Shown: one piece after another, positions 25,901 through 36,012 of the stretch
Position numbering within the stretch: position 1 is the stretch's first letter
How the letters are laid out: each line of letters begins with the position of its first letter
Assembly: GCF_040954835.1 (NCBI RefSeq)
Contig: NC_090706.1
Location: 38,697,148-38,761,147, forward strand
DNA: 64,000 bases
Source of the DNA: Lepisosteus oculatus
Lineage: Eukaryota > Chordata > Actinopteri > Semionotiformes > Lepisosteidae
Direction of reading: 5' to 3'
Position numbers and translations under genes: made by a program
The notes under the pieces: model-generated
Told to the model about the DNA's origin: nothing
The model's input: the letters and a program-made list of their open reading frames with translations, nothing else
Databases searched by the model: none

Positions 25901-28349
25901 CTAATAAGAAAGAAATGAAGAAAGTGATGTGATGATGATTGGTCTAATTACACCTTGCACATTTCCTTCTTTATGTGCTAAAGCCAGTCTCCAGTGGAAC
26001 TGCGTTCTGGGTAGGAGGGAAAGAGCCAGCTGTGCTCAGCATCATGGTTGTAACATTCTGAAATGTGTGTCTTCCAGAACTCGGCTCATCTGAGCAGCAG
26101 CCCGGACAGCTGAAGGAGGTGGGCACCTGTTCTGACACCCTGCTTCTTTCCCGAGGCACAGTGGAGTGTAAATGTGAAATACACCTTTGAAAGGAGGGTA
26201 TTGGCCACACCGTGGCATTGATTGAAATACCTTTAGTAGTTCAGTCCTGCTCTGAATCGGCGTGTAAAACAAGAGCCATTTCATGTACATAGCACCTACA
26301 TAGCAAGACTGTGTAGGTGTTAAACTGAAATTCAAAATGAAAAAAAAGTTTCTGTTTTCTGGGAGTCTGACTTAGAGGGGTTTGAAGTCAAAATCATACA
26401 GTCAGTGTGCAAAAGCCTGCAAAACTACTCTAACAAAAACACTGCCAAATGCTTAAATCGTAAACCTTTACTAAATACTCTTAGCTTTTTCTACCATGAG
26501 ACAACTTTTAAATTCTGTAGTATTTAAAAAAGTCAAAGAACACCACCTGTCTTGAATACTGTAGCATGTAAGTTTTAATTGCCCATGTTATCCAGTTTTA
26601 TTTCATTTAATTTATGTGCCGTCCTCAATAGCCCATAGTCTAACTTGTATGATTTTGTCAGCAAAGACATACAAAACACAAAAAAGCACTCTAAAAGGAT
26701 AGAATCCCTGACCAACACTCACATATGTTGGGTTCTACAAGCCTCGCAGGATCAAAATACTAAACAGAGGGTAGGGGCAGGGGGTATTCTGCGAGTATTG
26801 TGGTCAGGGTTCGGATTAATGTCAACAGGCGTGACCTGGAGAAGGCATCACTGCGGACAAGGCGCCAACCATGAAACAGAGGATCCACAAACACCTCGGG
26901 GTCTCACAGAGGGGGCTGAATGTTGCCGTTGAGTAGGGGTGATCGCCGTGCAAGGGCCCGTGACGCGTCTCTGTGTCTCCCGCAGCCCCAGTGCGAGAGG
27001 TACACCGAGCCGGCGTGCTCCCGGGAGTTCGACCCGGTGTGCGGCAGCGATGGAAAGACGTACGCCACCGAGTGCGTGCTCTGCGCCGAGAACAAGTGAG
27101 TCCGAGAGCCGCCCGCACAGGCACGTGTGTCGGGCCTTACCTTGACCTGGGCACGTCGTTTCTCCTGCCCGTAGCAAGTCACCCTCTAGAGCTCTGCCCT
27201 TCAGGAGCGAAGAAAAGTGGCTTTGCAGATTTGAATGTGCTCCAGGCGGGACGGACTCTAGCCCAGTAATCCGGGGTTCTTGAGCGCCGCTGGGCTTGCG
27301 TGTTCGTATCCCCAGCTCCCTGGGGGTCACGCTGCGTGTCAGAGAGACCAGAGAGCCGGTCCTACAGCGCTCACTCTGCACGACCCGCAGGGCAGGAAAG
27401 CCCAACGGCAAGCGGAGAGCGCAGAGGAAACGCATCACCCGCGCCGATACCAGGGCTGCAGCAGCGAGCTGACCCGCTCTGCCGCTCTTGTGACAAAGAT
27501 CAGGCTTTCAAATTTAAAGGGGCAAATAGTGGACTACTGCCGAAAACAGTTTTCCCGGAGATTCGGAAGGGAAAACCTCTGTCAGAGAGGGAGCACCGAG
27601 TAATGTTCAACTAGGGTGGGAAAAGGCGATAGGGCAACAGGTGGTCACCTTGAATGCATGAAACAAAGCACCTTAATCCAATTCGCTGCTATAAATCACC
27701 TACAAAACATTTAACTTGCCAGCACACCATGCCCCTGAGTAAACAATGAGGATTCTGAAAACTCACTAGCCTGTAGTGTGTGGGGTCCCGCTGTATCCCA
27801 CTGATTGTATGTGCTGGTCAGATTGCACAGGGCAGGAGATTCTCACAAACTCTGTTGATCAGCTGTGATCACTACTCTTAACCGAGGGCTAAATATTGAG
27901 ATCTTTACTCTGTTTGGCAGTATGGTGTCTTCTTTGAATAATTCCTGTAATTTGCAACAAGCATTTTCAGACACAGTAGTTCAAACGGTTTGCCTCAAAT
28001 CTGAGAGGATGACATAAAACATTTCAGCGTACCAAGCAGCTCTTTTTAATTCCATCATGACACATTTTGTGTTGTCCAAATGAAACGTGCTTAGAGAGGC
28101 ACAGGCCCGCAAGGATCAAATTAATAAAAACAAACTGTATTGCTACTCTTGTCAGCTGGGGAATCTAATATCCTGCAAAACCCACTGATTTATCTGACAC
28201 TTTATCCAATGACCTCTTACAGGCGGCACGTCTGATCACTATCAGCTTTCCTCAGTGACCGGACTCTGCTCGTGTGCTTGCTTTGCAGGATCAGAAACAC
28301 GGACATCCAAATCCAATACAAAGGGGAGTGTGGGGTGCCCCCCGCCTGA
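22905..28349 (+). CDS. Kazal-type serine protease inhibitor (SPINK family), four exons, 86 aa
   Basis: Coding exons are 22905-22953, 26078-26118, 26986-27095 and 28289-28349, all GT-AG and phase-consistent. Exon 1 encodes a signal peptide ([17 protein letters not shown]), so the product is secreted. Exons 3-4 encode one complete Kazal domain with six cysteines spaced C-x6-C-x7-C-x10-C-x2-C-x17-C, including the hallmark [11 protein letters not shown]. In the reactive loop [10 protein letters not shown] the P1 residue is Arg, which predicts inhibition of trypsin-like proteases. Size and layout resemble SPINK1/SPINK2/SPINK4; I cannot assign the ortholog. A polyadenylation signal follows 64 bp after the stop. 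The gene converges on sil1. It looks intact. Confidence 0.93.
24040..24195 (+). repeat. 10-bp-period minisatellite with AATT steps
   Basis: Words such as ggaattgtca, ggaattacgg, gaattgttag, gaattctcgg and gaattgcagg follow each other at a step of close to 10 bp for about 155 bp, with some slippage. The 3' half also contains a longer duplicated block (gaattctcgggaattgcagg occurs twice). Confidence 0.85.
25197..25774 (+). repeat. SINE3, 5S-rRNA-derived SINE, near full length
   Basis: The head is clearly 5S rRNA: gaagctaagcaggtgtgagc, ggtcagtacctggatgggag, acctcctggg, including the internal polymerase III control region. The body has ccttcggatgagacgtaaaa, and the tail has gtaaagcgctttgagtggag and gaaaagcgctatataagtg followed by (TTA)n. 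This is the SINE3 layout known from zebrafish and other vertebrates. Confidence 0.92.
26119..26985 (+). other. Intron 2 of the Kazal inhibitor gene
   Basis: An 867-bp AT-rich intron; I see nothing recognisable in it. Confidence 0.8.
27096..28288 (+). other. Intron 3 of the Kazal inhibitor gene
   Basis: A 1.2-kb intron with no recognisable gene or repeat. Confidence 0.8.
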
Positions 28350-28412
28350 GAAGTGGGCCTGAAGTCCCACCCAATCAGCAAGGCCGTGGAATTAGCTGCA
28401 GGAGCTGCTCCA

Positions 28413-28418
28413 AATAAA
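28413..28418 (+). terminator. Polyadenylation signal of the Kazal inhibitor gene
   Basis: AATAAA lies 64 bp after the stop codon, within caaataaaataattt. Confidence 0.8.
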
Positions 28419-28763
28419 ATAATTTAGCATGCCGCACTGTCCTTGTGTCTCATTACAGCACCACTGTCGCTGGATAACGGGGAGGAATACCTGCGTAAGG
28501 TAGCTTTCCATCACGGGTCCTTAGGAGACTGTCCAGGGGTCCCCTGAGTCAATAAGCAACATTTTTATCACTCTTACAGAAATGCCTTTAATATAAATAT
28601 GTGATGTGTCCATAATTAAGGAAGGAGGGAAATGCAGATTCGTCCAGCTCTTTGGGCTTCCAGATGTGAAGTTATGGTCACCCGCACGGACAAGAGGAAT
28701 GGTGGCCAAGATGCATCCCGAACGAGCAGCGATACAACACAGTGCGAGTATGAAGAGTGGGGG

Positions 28764-28769
28764 TTTATT
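28764..28769 (-). terminator. Polyadenylation signal of sil1
   Basis: AATAAA on the minus strand, about 180 bp after the stop codon. The two convergent genes have their poly(A) signals about 345 bp apart. Confidence 0.7.
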
Positions 28770-28946
28770 ACGGGGTTCTTACACCCTGCTCTGGCCAGAC
28801 AGGTGCATTCAGGGGGCGGGAGGGTGAAAGATGCAGCACCACTCCACACCCATGTGTGCACACCTAGCAGTCACATGCTGTTAATCCGGGGCGTTTGGGC
28901 GGCCACCTCGCTTGCGCCGCCCTAGAGGAGAGAACGGGCCCCCCTC

Positions 28947-31900
28947 TCACCGCACTCCCCCCAGAACCGTGTCCAGCAGGGTCAGGATCTCCCCGAAGTA
29001 GCCATCCTCCTCGCCCAGCCCGCGCTCGCCCTCGGCCAGCTGCTGGTACTGCTCCTGCAAGGCGGACAGCGAGCGCGCCAGCCGGCTGTCCCGGCGGTAC
29101 AGCTCCCGGCAGTGAGGCATCATGGCCAGCAGGGTGCGCAGGGCCTTCTCGCGCCAGTCGTGCTCCGGGGAGCTCAGCAGCTCCGGGACCAGGCCGCACC
29201 AGCCCTGCTCAGCCAGCAGGGGCAGCAGAGAGACCTGCGCGTACTGCCGCAGCCGCTCCTGGTGAGAGGAGTCCGGGACAGGGTCCAGGCCGGCCTGGGA
29301 GATCAGCTCCTGAGGTGGAGAGAAAGGAAGCCGGGCAAAGAAAATTAGAGTTTTACAGAAAAATAGTCTTCCCCCCCGTGTAAAGCATTGCAGGCACTGT
29401 TATGCACACACACATTTCACAAAACTGAGGGTACGCAGCTGTTAAGACACCGCTCAGCTCATACAAACAGGTTTTCCTGAAACAAGGCTGGAAACTGGTC
29501 CCGAGACCCATTTCGGTGCGGAAAGTAAACATTTCTTTTCAGGAACATGCCATGCAGGTACAAGCAGGTAATAAACACCAAGCACGAAACAGAGGAGCCA
29601 TGAAGGGCCACAGCAGCCTTGATCTGCATCACCCAGGACCTGGTCCACATCTGGATGTTGGGGTGCTCTGCGCCTCACCTTCTCCACGATCATGTCGTAC
29701 AGCAGGGTGACGACCCGCACGCGCAGGGCCGCGCCCCCCGGCGCCCGGAACAGCTCGCCCAGCACCTGCACGCCCCCCAGCAGCAGGAAGCGCCTCTGGG
29801 CGAAGGGGAAGTGACGCAGGAGCGCGGCCACAGCGAACAGCGCCTGCGAACACACGGCACGGCGGCGTTCAGGGACAGACAGAACCGAGCGAGCTCCAGG
29901 CTGGGCTGGCCCCTCAAACTGTCCGGAGGGAACAGCGCTGCCATGGGGCAATTTCTCTTTAAAATGGCGGCAGGGTGTTGTTTCGTACCCTCAGGACAGG
30001 GACAGTGGTTTCAGCCAATAAGACGTTCACACAAATACAAAAAGTGATTGCATACGAATTGAGAGAAAACTGATGATTAAGTCTAAGATTAAGTCTGTCA
30101 GCGCTGATACTGACTGCAGAGGTCATTCATCAAGACATAAACACCTTCTATAGAAATCACAGCTCTTCCCCGAGCACATGAAAGGGGGCTCAGGAATGCA
30201 GACTCTTCAGAGTCCAGCCTGTCGCTCCGCAGGCTGGGCTGCAGGGGATGCTGGGAGCAGGCCACCTGCAGGGGGCGTGTCTTACCTTCTTCTTGACGGA
30301 CAGGGGCCGGTCAGTGGCCAACAGCAGCAGCAGCTTATGCAGAGCGCCCCCCTCCACGGCCTCCACCTGAACCCTGGGGTTACTGCGAACACAGAGCCGC
30401 ACAGGGGTCAACCCCATGGGCACTGAGCCCCCTGAGACACACCAGCTCCTGTTCCTACCCTTGTGGGGGCTTCTCATTCTCACCCCCTTCCCCCCAACAC
30501 ACACAGCTTTTCAACACAGAAAAACCATCATCTTGGGCTTAGAAAGTAATTCAGCACATCAGAATGAACAGGGTTAAAGGACACACACCTGAGCTAAAAG
30601 ATTTAAGTGGGTTTGGTGGATCTTAAAAGCATAAATAAACATAAGGGACATTTTCAGAGCTTTCCACCAGTACGGATACCCGTGTTTAAAAATGAATCAA
30701 CTATTTTAGCTTCCTAGCGACTACGATCTCTCCCTGTGTTCTGTGGGGATCGTGGTCTCATGGTCACACCTGGATACAGCAGAGCCCAGGACGAAGGCGG
30801 CACTCTCCTGCAGCTGCAGCGCGGAGCTGTTCAGGCTGTCGATCACCAGCTGCATCCCGCCCATCGACACCAAGTCCTGGGCGTTGTCCACCTGCGGGGA
30901 CCCGGGCGGAGGACAGCTTCAGCCAGGAGGACATGTCCAAAAAAAATCCTAGAACCTCTTTACTGTGAATAAGCAGGCACTAAGATCCCGATAACCCATT
31001 ACACGGATGTGGACGCGCTGCAGAATGTTTGCTCAGCCGGAAAGATTCTGCAGTGCCCCCCAAGAGTACAAACCTGACATAAACCGAAGCAGATATCCAA
31101 CTAAGTGGCACTAAACCACATCTGTTACCGTCCTGCAGGGGACAGCTGCTGTAGACAGATCATGGGCATGTAAGGAGCTTATTAGTTCAGCTGGGCTACT
31201 GAAAGGACCGTGTCTTCTGAAACGTGCACTATGAAGCAATGCAATTTGGGATTCATACATATGAGTACATGGGCAAGTGCTGGCAACAAGTGCTAGAAAA
31301 TATATCTTCTTGGATGGACCCCTATGCTCTCTGGTGGGTACTGTCATCCACAAGAATATGCAACTCGTGATTCCATGTGTATTTGCATCTAATTCCACTG
31401 TTCCACGATGTACAATTATTACAGTCCAACCATACAGGTCAGCTGTAGTGCAGTGGGATCCCTTATTATCCCACCTGAAATCGTGGGGAAGAAATCGGAC
31501 AACACACTCCCTCTTCAGCTCGAGCTGAGACAGATCAAAAACCAAGAGACCACTCTGGCATCAGCCGAGAGAGCAGACCTCTTCAGAGCGAACAGGGAAA
31601 TACGAACATGAGGATGTGAGTGGAAACTAGGTGAAAGTGCATCTGCTGTACATTCAAGAACGTTGTGGGAGTCTGGAACAAGCTATCCAACCATACTGTT
31701 GAAGCCGGTGCACCGGTTTCTTTCAGATTCTTGGGACTGATGAGCTTCTAGCTTCCCACTGCACTTATTTGGCTGAACGGCCTCCTTTCGTCTGAATCCG
31801 TTCCGGCCTCTTCCTGGACAAGAGCTCCTCACTGCCATCAGACCGCGTGCTGGGGTGTCACAGACTAGCCCCCCCAGTACCTCGGCCCCCCGGGACTCAC

Positions 31901-34222
31901 CTGGTGCACCAGGTACTCCAGGTCCAGCAGCGCGGCCACCCTCTCCTCCAGCGTGGCCTCCGAGCGGTTGAACTGGCGCACCAGACGGGTCATCACCTGG
32001 AAGTCCGTCTCCACCATCATGTTCATCTGCTCCATGTCCCTCTTCAGCTCCTCCAGGGGGCGGTACTGAGCTCGCACGGCTGCCTCTTCCTTCTCTCACA
32101 CATACACACACAATCAATCATTTCTTTCAAATCAAGATGAAGTGAGAAACCTTCAGTTTATTTATCCTCTCCCCTCCATGTGCTCTGTTCAGAACATATG
32201 CCATCTTAACTATTCCATGTGCTCTCACAAAATGTGGAACCAACTGCTTGCATCCAAGCATGATTAAGGCTTGGTTTCAAAGCAGCCATGATTAGAAACA
32301 GTCATTTCGGAGTCCCACCTTCTCTCTCTCCTTGTCGATGGGCTCCACTCCCTCCTCCTTAAACTTCTTCAGAGCTTTCTTGAGCTCCTGGGTGCTGAAG
32401 TATGGGGCCTCTGTATTCACCATGCCCTGCCTGGCACAGGAGAGAAGAGGTGCTTCTAAGGACTGTGCCTATGAGGAACAATGGAGCATGTCTTCACTTT
32501 GCCCTGAGATGCCCCAACACCTCTGTATAATCATTGAAATTCACATAAAAAAGGAATAAAATCGTGAGCTCTTGACTGAAGTGCAAGAGAGCTGGGCCAA
32601 ACAGCTTTCAGGTTGCAGATTCAAATCTCGGTTTGGCATCACTCAGCTGGAGTTTGAAACCGCCAAGGGGGTGGGGCACACATTTGGCCAAGCTGTGTGG
32701 GAGCCTGGCAGCAAGAGACTGCCCTGAGAATCTCCTCCTGGAGAGGGGATTACAATAACAAGCTGTCTCAGGCCTAAGGCTCTGTCTCACAGCACAAAGA
32801 GAATAGGATGGGCCAGCAGCACAGCATTCTGGGAAAGCAGGCATGTCCCCCAGGCAGAGGTGGAGCAAAGTTCTCTAATCAGGCTGACCAGCAAACTGGC
32901 AGAATGAAATACAGACTCCGTTCATTAAAACAAGAATAGTAAAAGAAATGCAGAGAAAAAAAATGGACAAATGAATCAAGTTGCTAGTGCTGGCAGGTAC
33001 CTCTGACCATTCGTCCAGTACTTGAGCCCACTGCTGTCGTCCACCTTGGCCTCTCTCTGCCCTGTCTGCAGGTTGAGACGCACGTGAGAGCCTGCAGGAA
33101 CTGCCTGGCCTGGGGACACAGACACACAGGCCTGTCGTGAGCAAACAGTGTGGGAACTGGCCTGCATTTTACAAACAGAAGAGTCTGCTTCCAAAGAACT
33201 CCATTCCCTATGGACTGTTACATTTCTCCTTGGTTTTTTTTCCCCTATACTTTGTAGGATTGGTGCAAAACTCCAAGTTACCAAGGCTTTCAGAGAGCCG
33301 CTGTCAGGTACACAGAGGCAGTCTTCTCTCCCACAACAGACAAGCTTCTGAAGTCAACAAACACACGTAGCACACACTTTCCTCTGGCCACCACACTGCA
33401 GACAGCACGCAGAAGGAAAAGGTCCTCTTCCTGGACCAAACACACAGGGTTTGAGGTCAGTGAGGACCAGCCCTGCTTCAGGAACAGAGCCCAGAACCAA
33501 GTCAGTACCTGGCTGCAGGGACTGCCACTGGTCTGTGGGCCGGAACACCTCCAGATCTTCCTCGTCAACATCTTCCTCCACCGGGGCCTCCTCTGCCTCG
33601 TCGCTGGGCTCAGAGCTGTCCACCACCGTCAGGGCAGAGCGCGCCTAGCGAGGGAAACAGGCTGGCTGGGAAACAGGCCTGGGAGCCGATCGCAGAGCCG
33701 CAGCTCGGCCGAGACACAAGGGCTCTTATCCAGGAAGAGAGACCCGGAGATGAATGCGACAAGTCACATTCTGCAGCTGAACACCTGCGGCTAAACCTGC
33801 ACTGCAGTCGATCCAGCCACAACATTAACGGACATTATCTCAAAGCTATAAAACGTGTTTCCCTATCACAGTTAAACAGAGCCCCGTCTATATGAAAAGG
33901 CAGCAACACAGAACTGTGGGACAGGGCCCCAGGTTAGCCTGGGTTTGTGACTGCTCCGTTGTGAGCCTGGTGGTGTGTACATTCACTCTATCTCCATGGC
34001 AAAGCTGCTCATGTGACCGTAGTGGGACTCTGCAGATATTTATAGAACGGTGGCCTCTGTCCATAACTTAGGTGTAAGTAGGAACACTAAAACCAGCATC
34101 TTGCATCTTCCTCCACCTACAGTGGGCGGTTTACATACTTGACCGCTGTCAGCCTGGGCGAGGTGGGCACACAGCACAGACAGGAGCAGGAACGCTGTCT
34201 TCCAGCCGCCGGAGCCCGTCAT
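28947..34222 (-). CDS. sil1: SIL1 nucleotide exchange factor, nine coding exons, 459 aa
   Basis: Exons in transcript order: 34222-34139, 33644-33509, 33109-33001, 32430-32319, 32092-31901, 30891-30770, 30382-30286, 29843-29679 and 29309-28947. All phases join without a gap and give 459 residues (human 461). The first exon encodes a signal peptide ([19 protein letters not shown]). An acidic stretch leads into [20 protein letters not shown], then comes the armadillo-like core (for example [20 protein letters not shown] and [20 protein letters not shown]) that grips the BiP ATPase domain. SIL1 releases ADP from HSPA5/BiP in the ER lumen; loss in humans causes Marinesco-Sjogren syndrome. The C terminus reads [10 protein letters not shown], not the KELR tail of human SIL1. 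Confidence 0.96.
29310..33643 (-). other. sil1 introns 2-8 region, non-coding content
   Basis: Introns between the listed exons are 0.3-1.0 kb. The 30892-31900 intron holds a fragment of the GGCCATTCGGCC family near 31695-31815. The 32431-33000 intron has a short tRNA-like string (caggttgcagattcaaatct, near 32610) that is too weak to call a SINE. The 29844-30285 and 30383-30769 introns show nothing recognisable. Confidence 0.65.
31695..31815 (-). repeat. Interspersed repeat fragment, GGCCATTCGGCC family
   Basis: The minus strand contains cgaaaggaggccgttcagcc, the head motif of the family, and, read on the plus strand, ttgggactgatgagcttcta, a word seen at the same place in other copies. It lies in a sil1 intron. 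Confidence 0.55.
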
Positions 34223-35566
34223 TCTGACACCCAGACGAGGCCAAGAGTCGGGTACCGGCCGGGACAGAGTCGCCGCTGCGCCTCGGCGTCACTGCAGAGA
34301 CTCGGAATGTCCCAGCGCCAGCGTTAACGCTGCAGTTTGCTGTAGCGAGCAGGACAATTGTTTTTTTTTATATATACTATTTTGAAATGCGATATTGGTT
34401 CCTAACGCTCCTAACTGGAGATCCTCTCAATTTGCGTGTTTAATACTCTTTCAGTTGTCATAATAGATTTTGTTAAAGGTAACCCGGGCGCGTTTGTAAC
34501 GTCATCATCACGCACAGTCATCCTTGCATGAAAGATATACATCCTATACATAAACTTGGCATTGCATTGCTGTTTGCACACCTGGTATGCCCAGGTGTTC
34601 TCGCAGTATATAAGCTTCCTTTCAAAACATTTCGTCATTATTTTTTAAATACGGTCAAGCAGTTAGGTGTTTAGTTATTTCATTTTCATTTCGCAAGAAA
34701 CCGACACAACACAAGTATTTAGCTGGTCTTCAGTTGTTAATTATATTTCTTAGGAGTCTTATCAGTTCTGAAATCATCCGATATACTGTTATCTTAATTT
34801 GGAATTTGTACAACAAAGGTAGTAAGTTCTAATCATAAATCTGCTGCCGGTCAGTACTTTAAGCACTGTCTTAGTGTTACAAATGTTTTTACCTTTTAAA
34901 GTCTCTCGAGAGCAGCGCCAGGTGTAACGAAGACTTTACAAATTGCGGTGATGTAAAGCTCCTATTTTCTTGTTATTTAGGACTTACTGCTTTCTTCTGC
35001 GTCCGGTTCTGTACCTATTAATTTTATTTAAAAAAAATCAACTAGCCTGTCAGAATTAGGACTGGCATTTTCAGTAAACCGTGATACACAGTCTCAACAC
35101 ACCGTCCGGAAAATAATCAGCACACTGACCAGAGGCACTTCTTAGCCCCGCCCACCGCGTCTTCAAATGATGTGGCCCAATCGGCTTCCGAGCGGAAGAG
35201 CTCGATTTGCAATCTGATTGGGTAAAACCTACACGCTTTTTTCCTGTGCCGCCAGTCAGGGAAACACACACACAATGTAACACTAGTTAGTGACGCATTC
35301 TATAAGAACAACATATTTGTTTCTTACATCAACTTTCTAACAGCCCTAATCCAGGCAGTGGTACAAGACAATTTATTTACTCTTATTTCTCTACCCAGAT
35401 TCCCGTATAAACTGTAGAATTATAATGCACTTGAACAGGAGAATAAGCCGTCCTATAATTTATAGGCTTTATAGTATAAATCGAACTATTTCTCGGAGCA
35501 GTTTGGTCCGTTAAATCAAGGGGTTGTATGTTAAAAGAGCACAACGGTCCAGTCTAGACCTGCCTC
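34223..35566. other. sil1 promoter and spacer between sil1 and the orphan exon
   Basis: The first 100-150 bp upstream of the sil1 start are moderately CpG-rich and likely hold its promoter. The rest is AT-rich with no recognisable gene. There is a moderately GC-rich patch at 35120-35260. Confidence 0.6.
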
Positions 35567-35568
35567 AT

Positions 35569-35859
35569 TCAGAATACTTTGTACATTGTTTTTTTTTTTA
35601 AGAAAAAATCTGTTAACTGCTCAGAGGGACCAGGTTCATACTCGATCTTAACGGAATGTCCTACATTCACAGGGTGAAAGAGCCTCATCTCATCGGTCTT
35701 GAACAGAGACGGCTGCGTGCATTTCAGGTATTCACACTCCTTCAGAGGCACGGCGGGATCAAACAGCGAGGCGTGAACCAGAGGAGGGCGAAAGGCCAGG
35801 GACCTGCGTTTGAAACGTAGCAGAAGAGTCTGAGAAAAGCTCCCCAGCCACGTGGCTGA
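35569..35859 (-). CDS. Orphan terminal-type coding exon, gene unknown
   Basis: On the minus strand a strong acceptor (pyrimidine run, then ATCTGCTTCAG) opens at 35859 into a 96-codon frame ending in TGA. The translation looks like a real conserved protein rather than noise: LAFRPPLVHASLFDPAVPLK, CEYLKCTQPSLF, DEMRLFHPVNVGHSVKIEYE. I do not recognise it. A second acceptor-like CAG lies about 50 bp in, just before the RSLAF segment. It sits about 55 bp downstream of the spdl1 poly(A) signal on the same strand. It could be the last exon of a nested gene, an alternative end of spdl1, or an old exon remnant; I found no partner exon. Confidence 0.4.
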   Translation of the reverse strand, partial: SATWLGSFSQTLLLRFKRRSLAFRPPLVHASLFDPAVPLKECEYLKCTQPSLFKTDEMRLFHPVNVGHSVKIEYEPGPSEQLTDFFLKKKTMYKVF

Positions 35860-35913
35860 AGCAGATAAAAAAAAACACAAGGACATACCATTTTGTCAAA
35901 AGTTGAATAAAGT

Positions 35914-35919
35914 TTTATT
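35914..35919 (-). terminator. Polyadenylation signal of spdl1
   Basis: AATAAA on the minus strand about 95 bp after the spdl1 stop, with a second AATAAA at 35937-35942. Confidence 0.75.
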
Positions 35920-36012
35920 GAATTATTCTAAAACATTTTATTCTAAAAAAACCCCAGCAGGAAGGCAAGGTGGAGTGTGATGGCGCTCTGTGTAGCAGCG
36001 CTGCCCCTCTCC

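Larger units (their letters stand above)
22954..26077 (+). other. Intron 1 of the Kazal inhibitor gene (3.1 kb)
   Basis: The intron contains a 10-bp-periodic minisatellite (24040-24195) and a 5S-derived SINE3 (25197-25774). GC-rich ORFs around 24.0-24.7 kb are translations of the minisatellite and its flank and resemble no protein I know. Confidence 0.8.

Noticed and set aside
28920-28953. A 30-bp intron at the sil1 stop (gtgaga...ctctag)
   Set aside because: Far shorter than any functional vertebrate spliceosomal intron; the downstream frame has no homology.
32590-32640. tRNA gene or SINE suggested by a B-box-like word
   Set aside because: No matching A box, no cloverleaf and no SINE body could be recognised.
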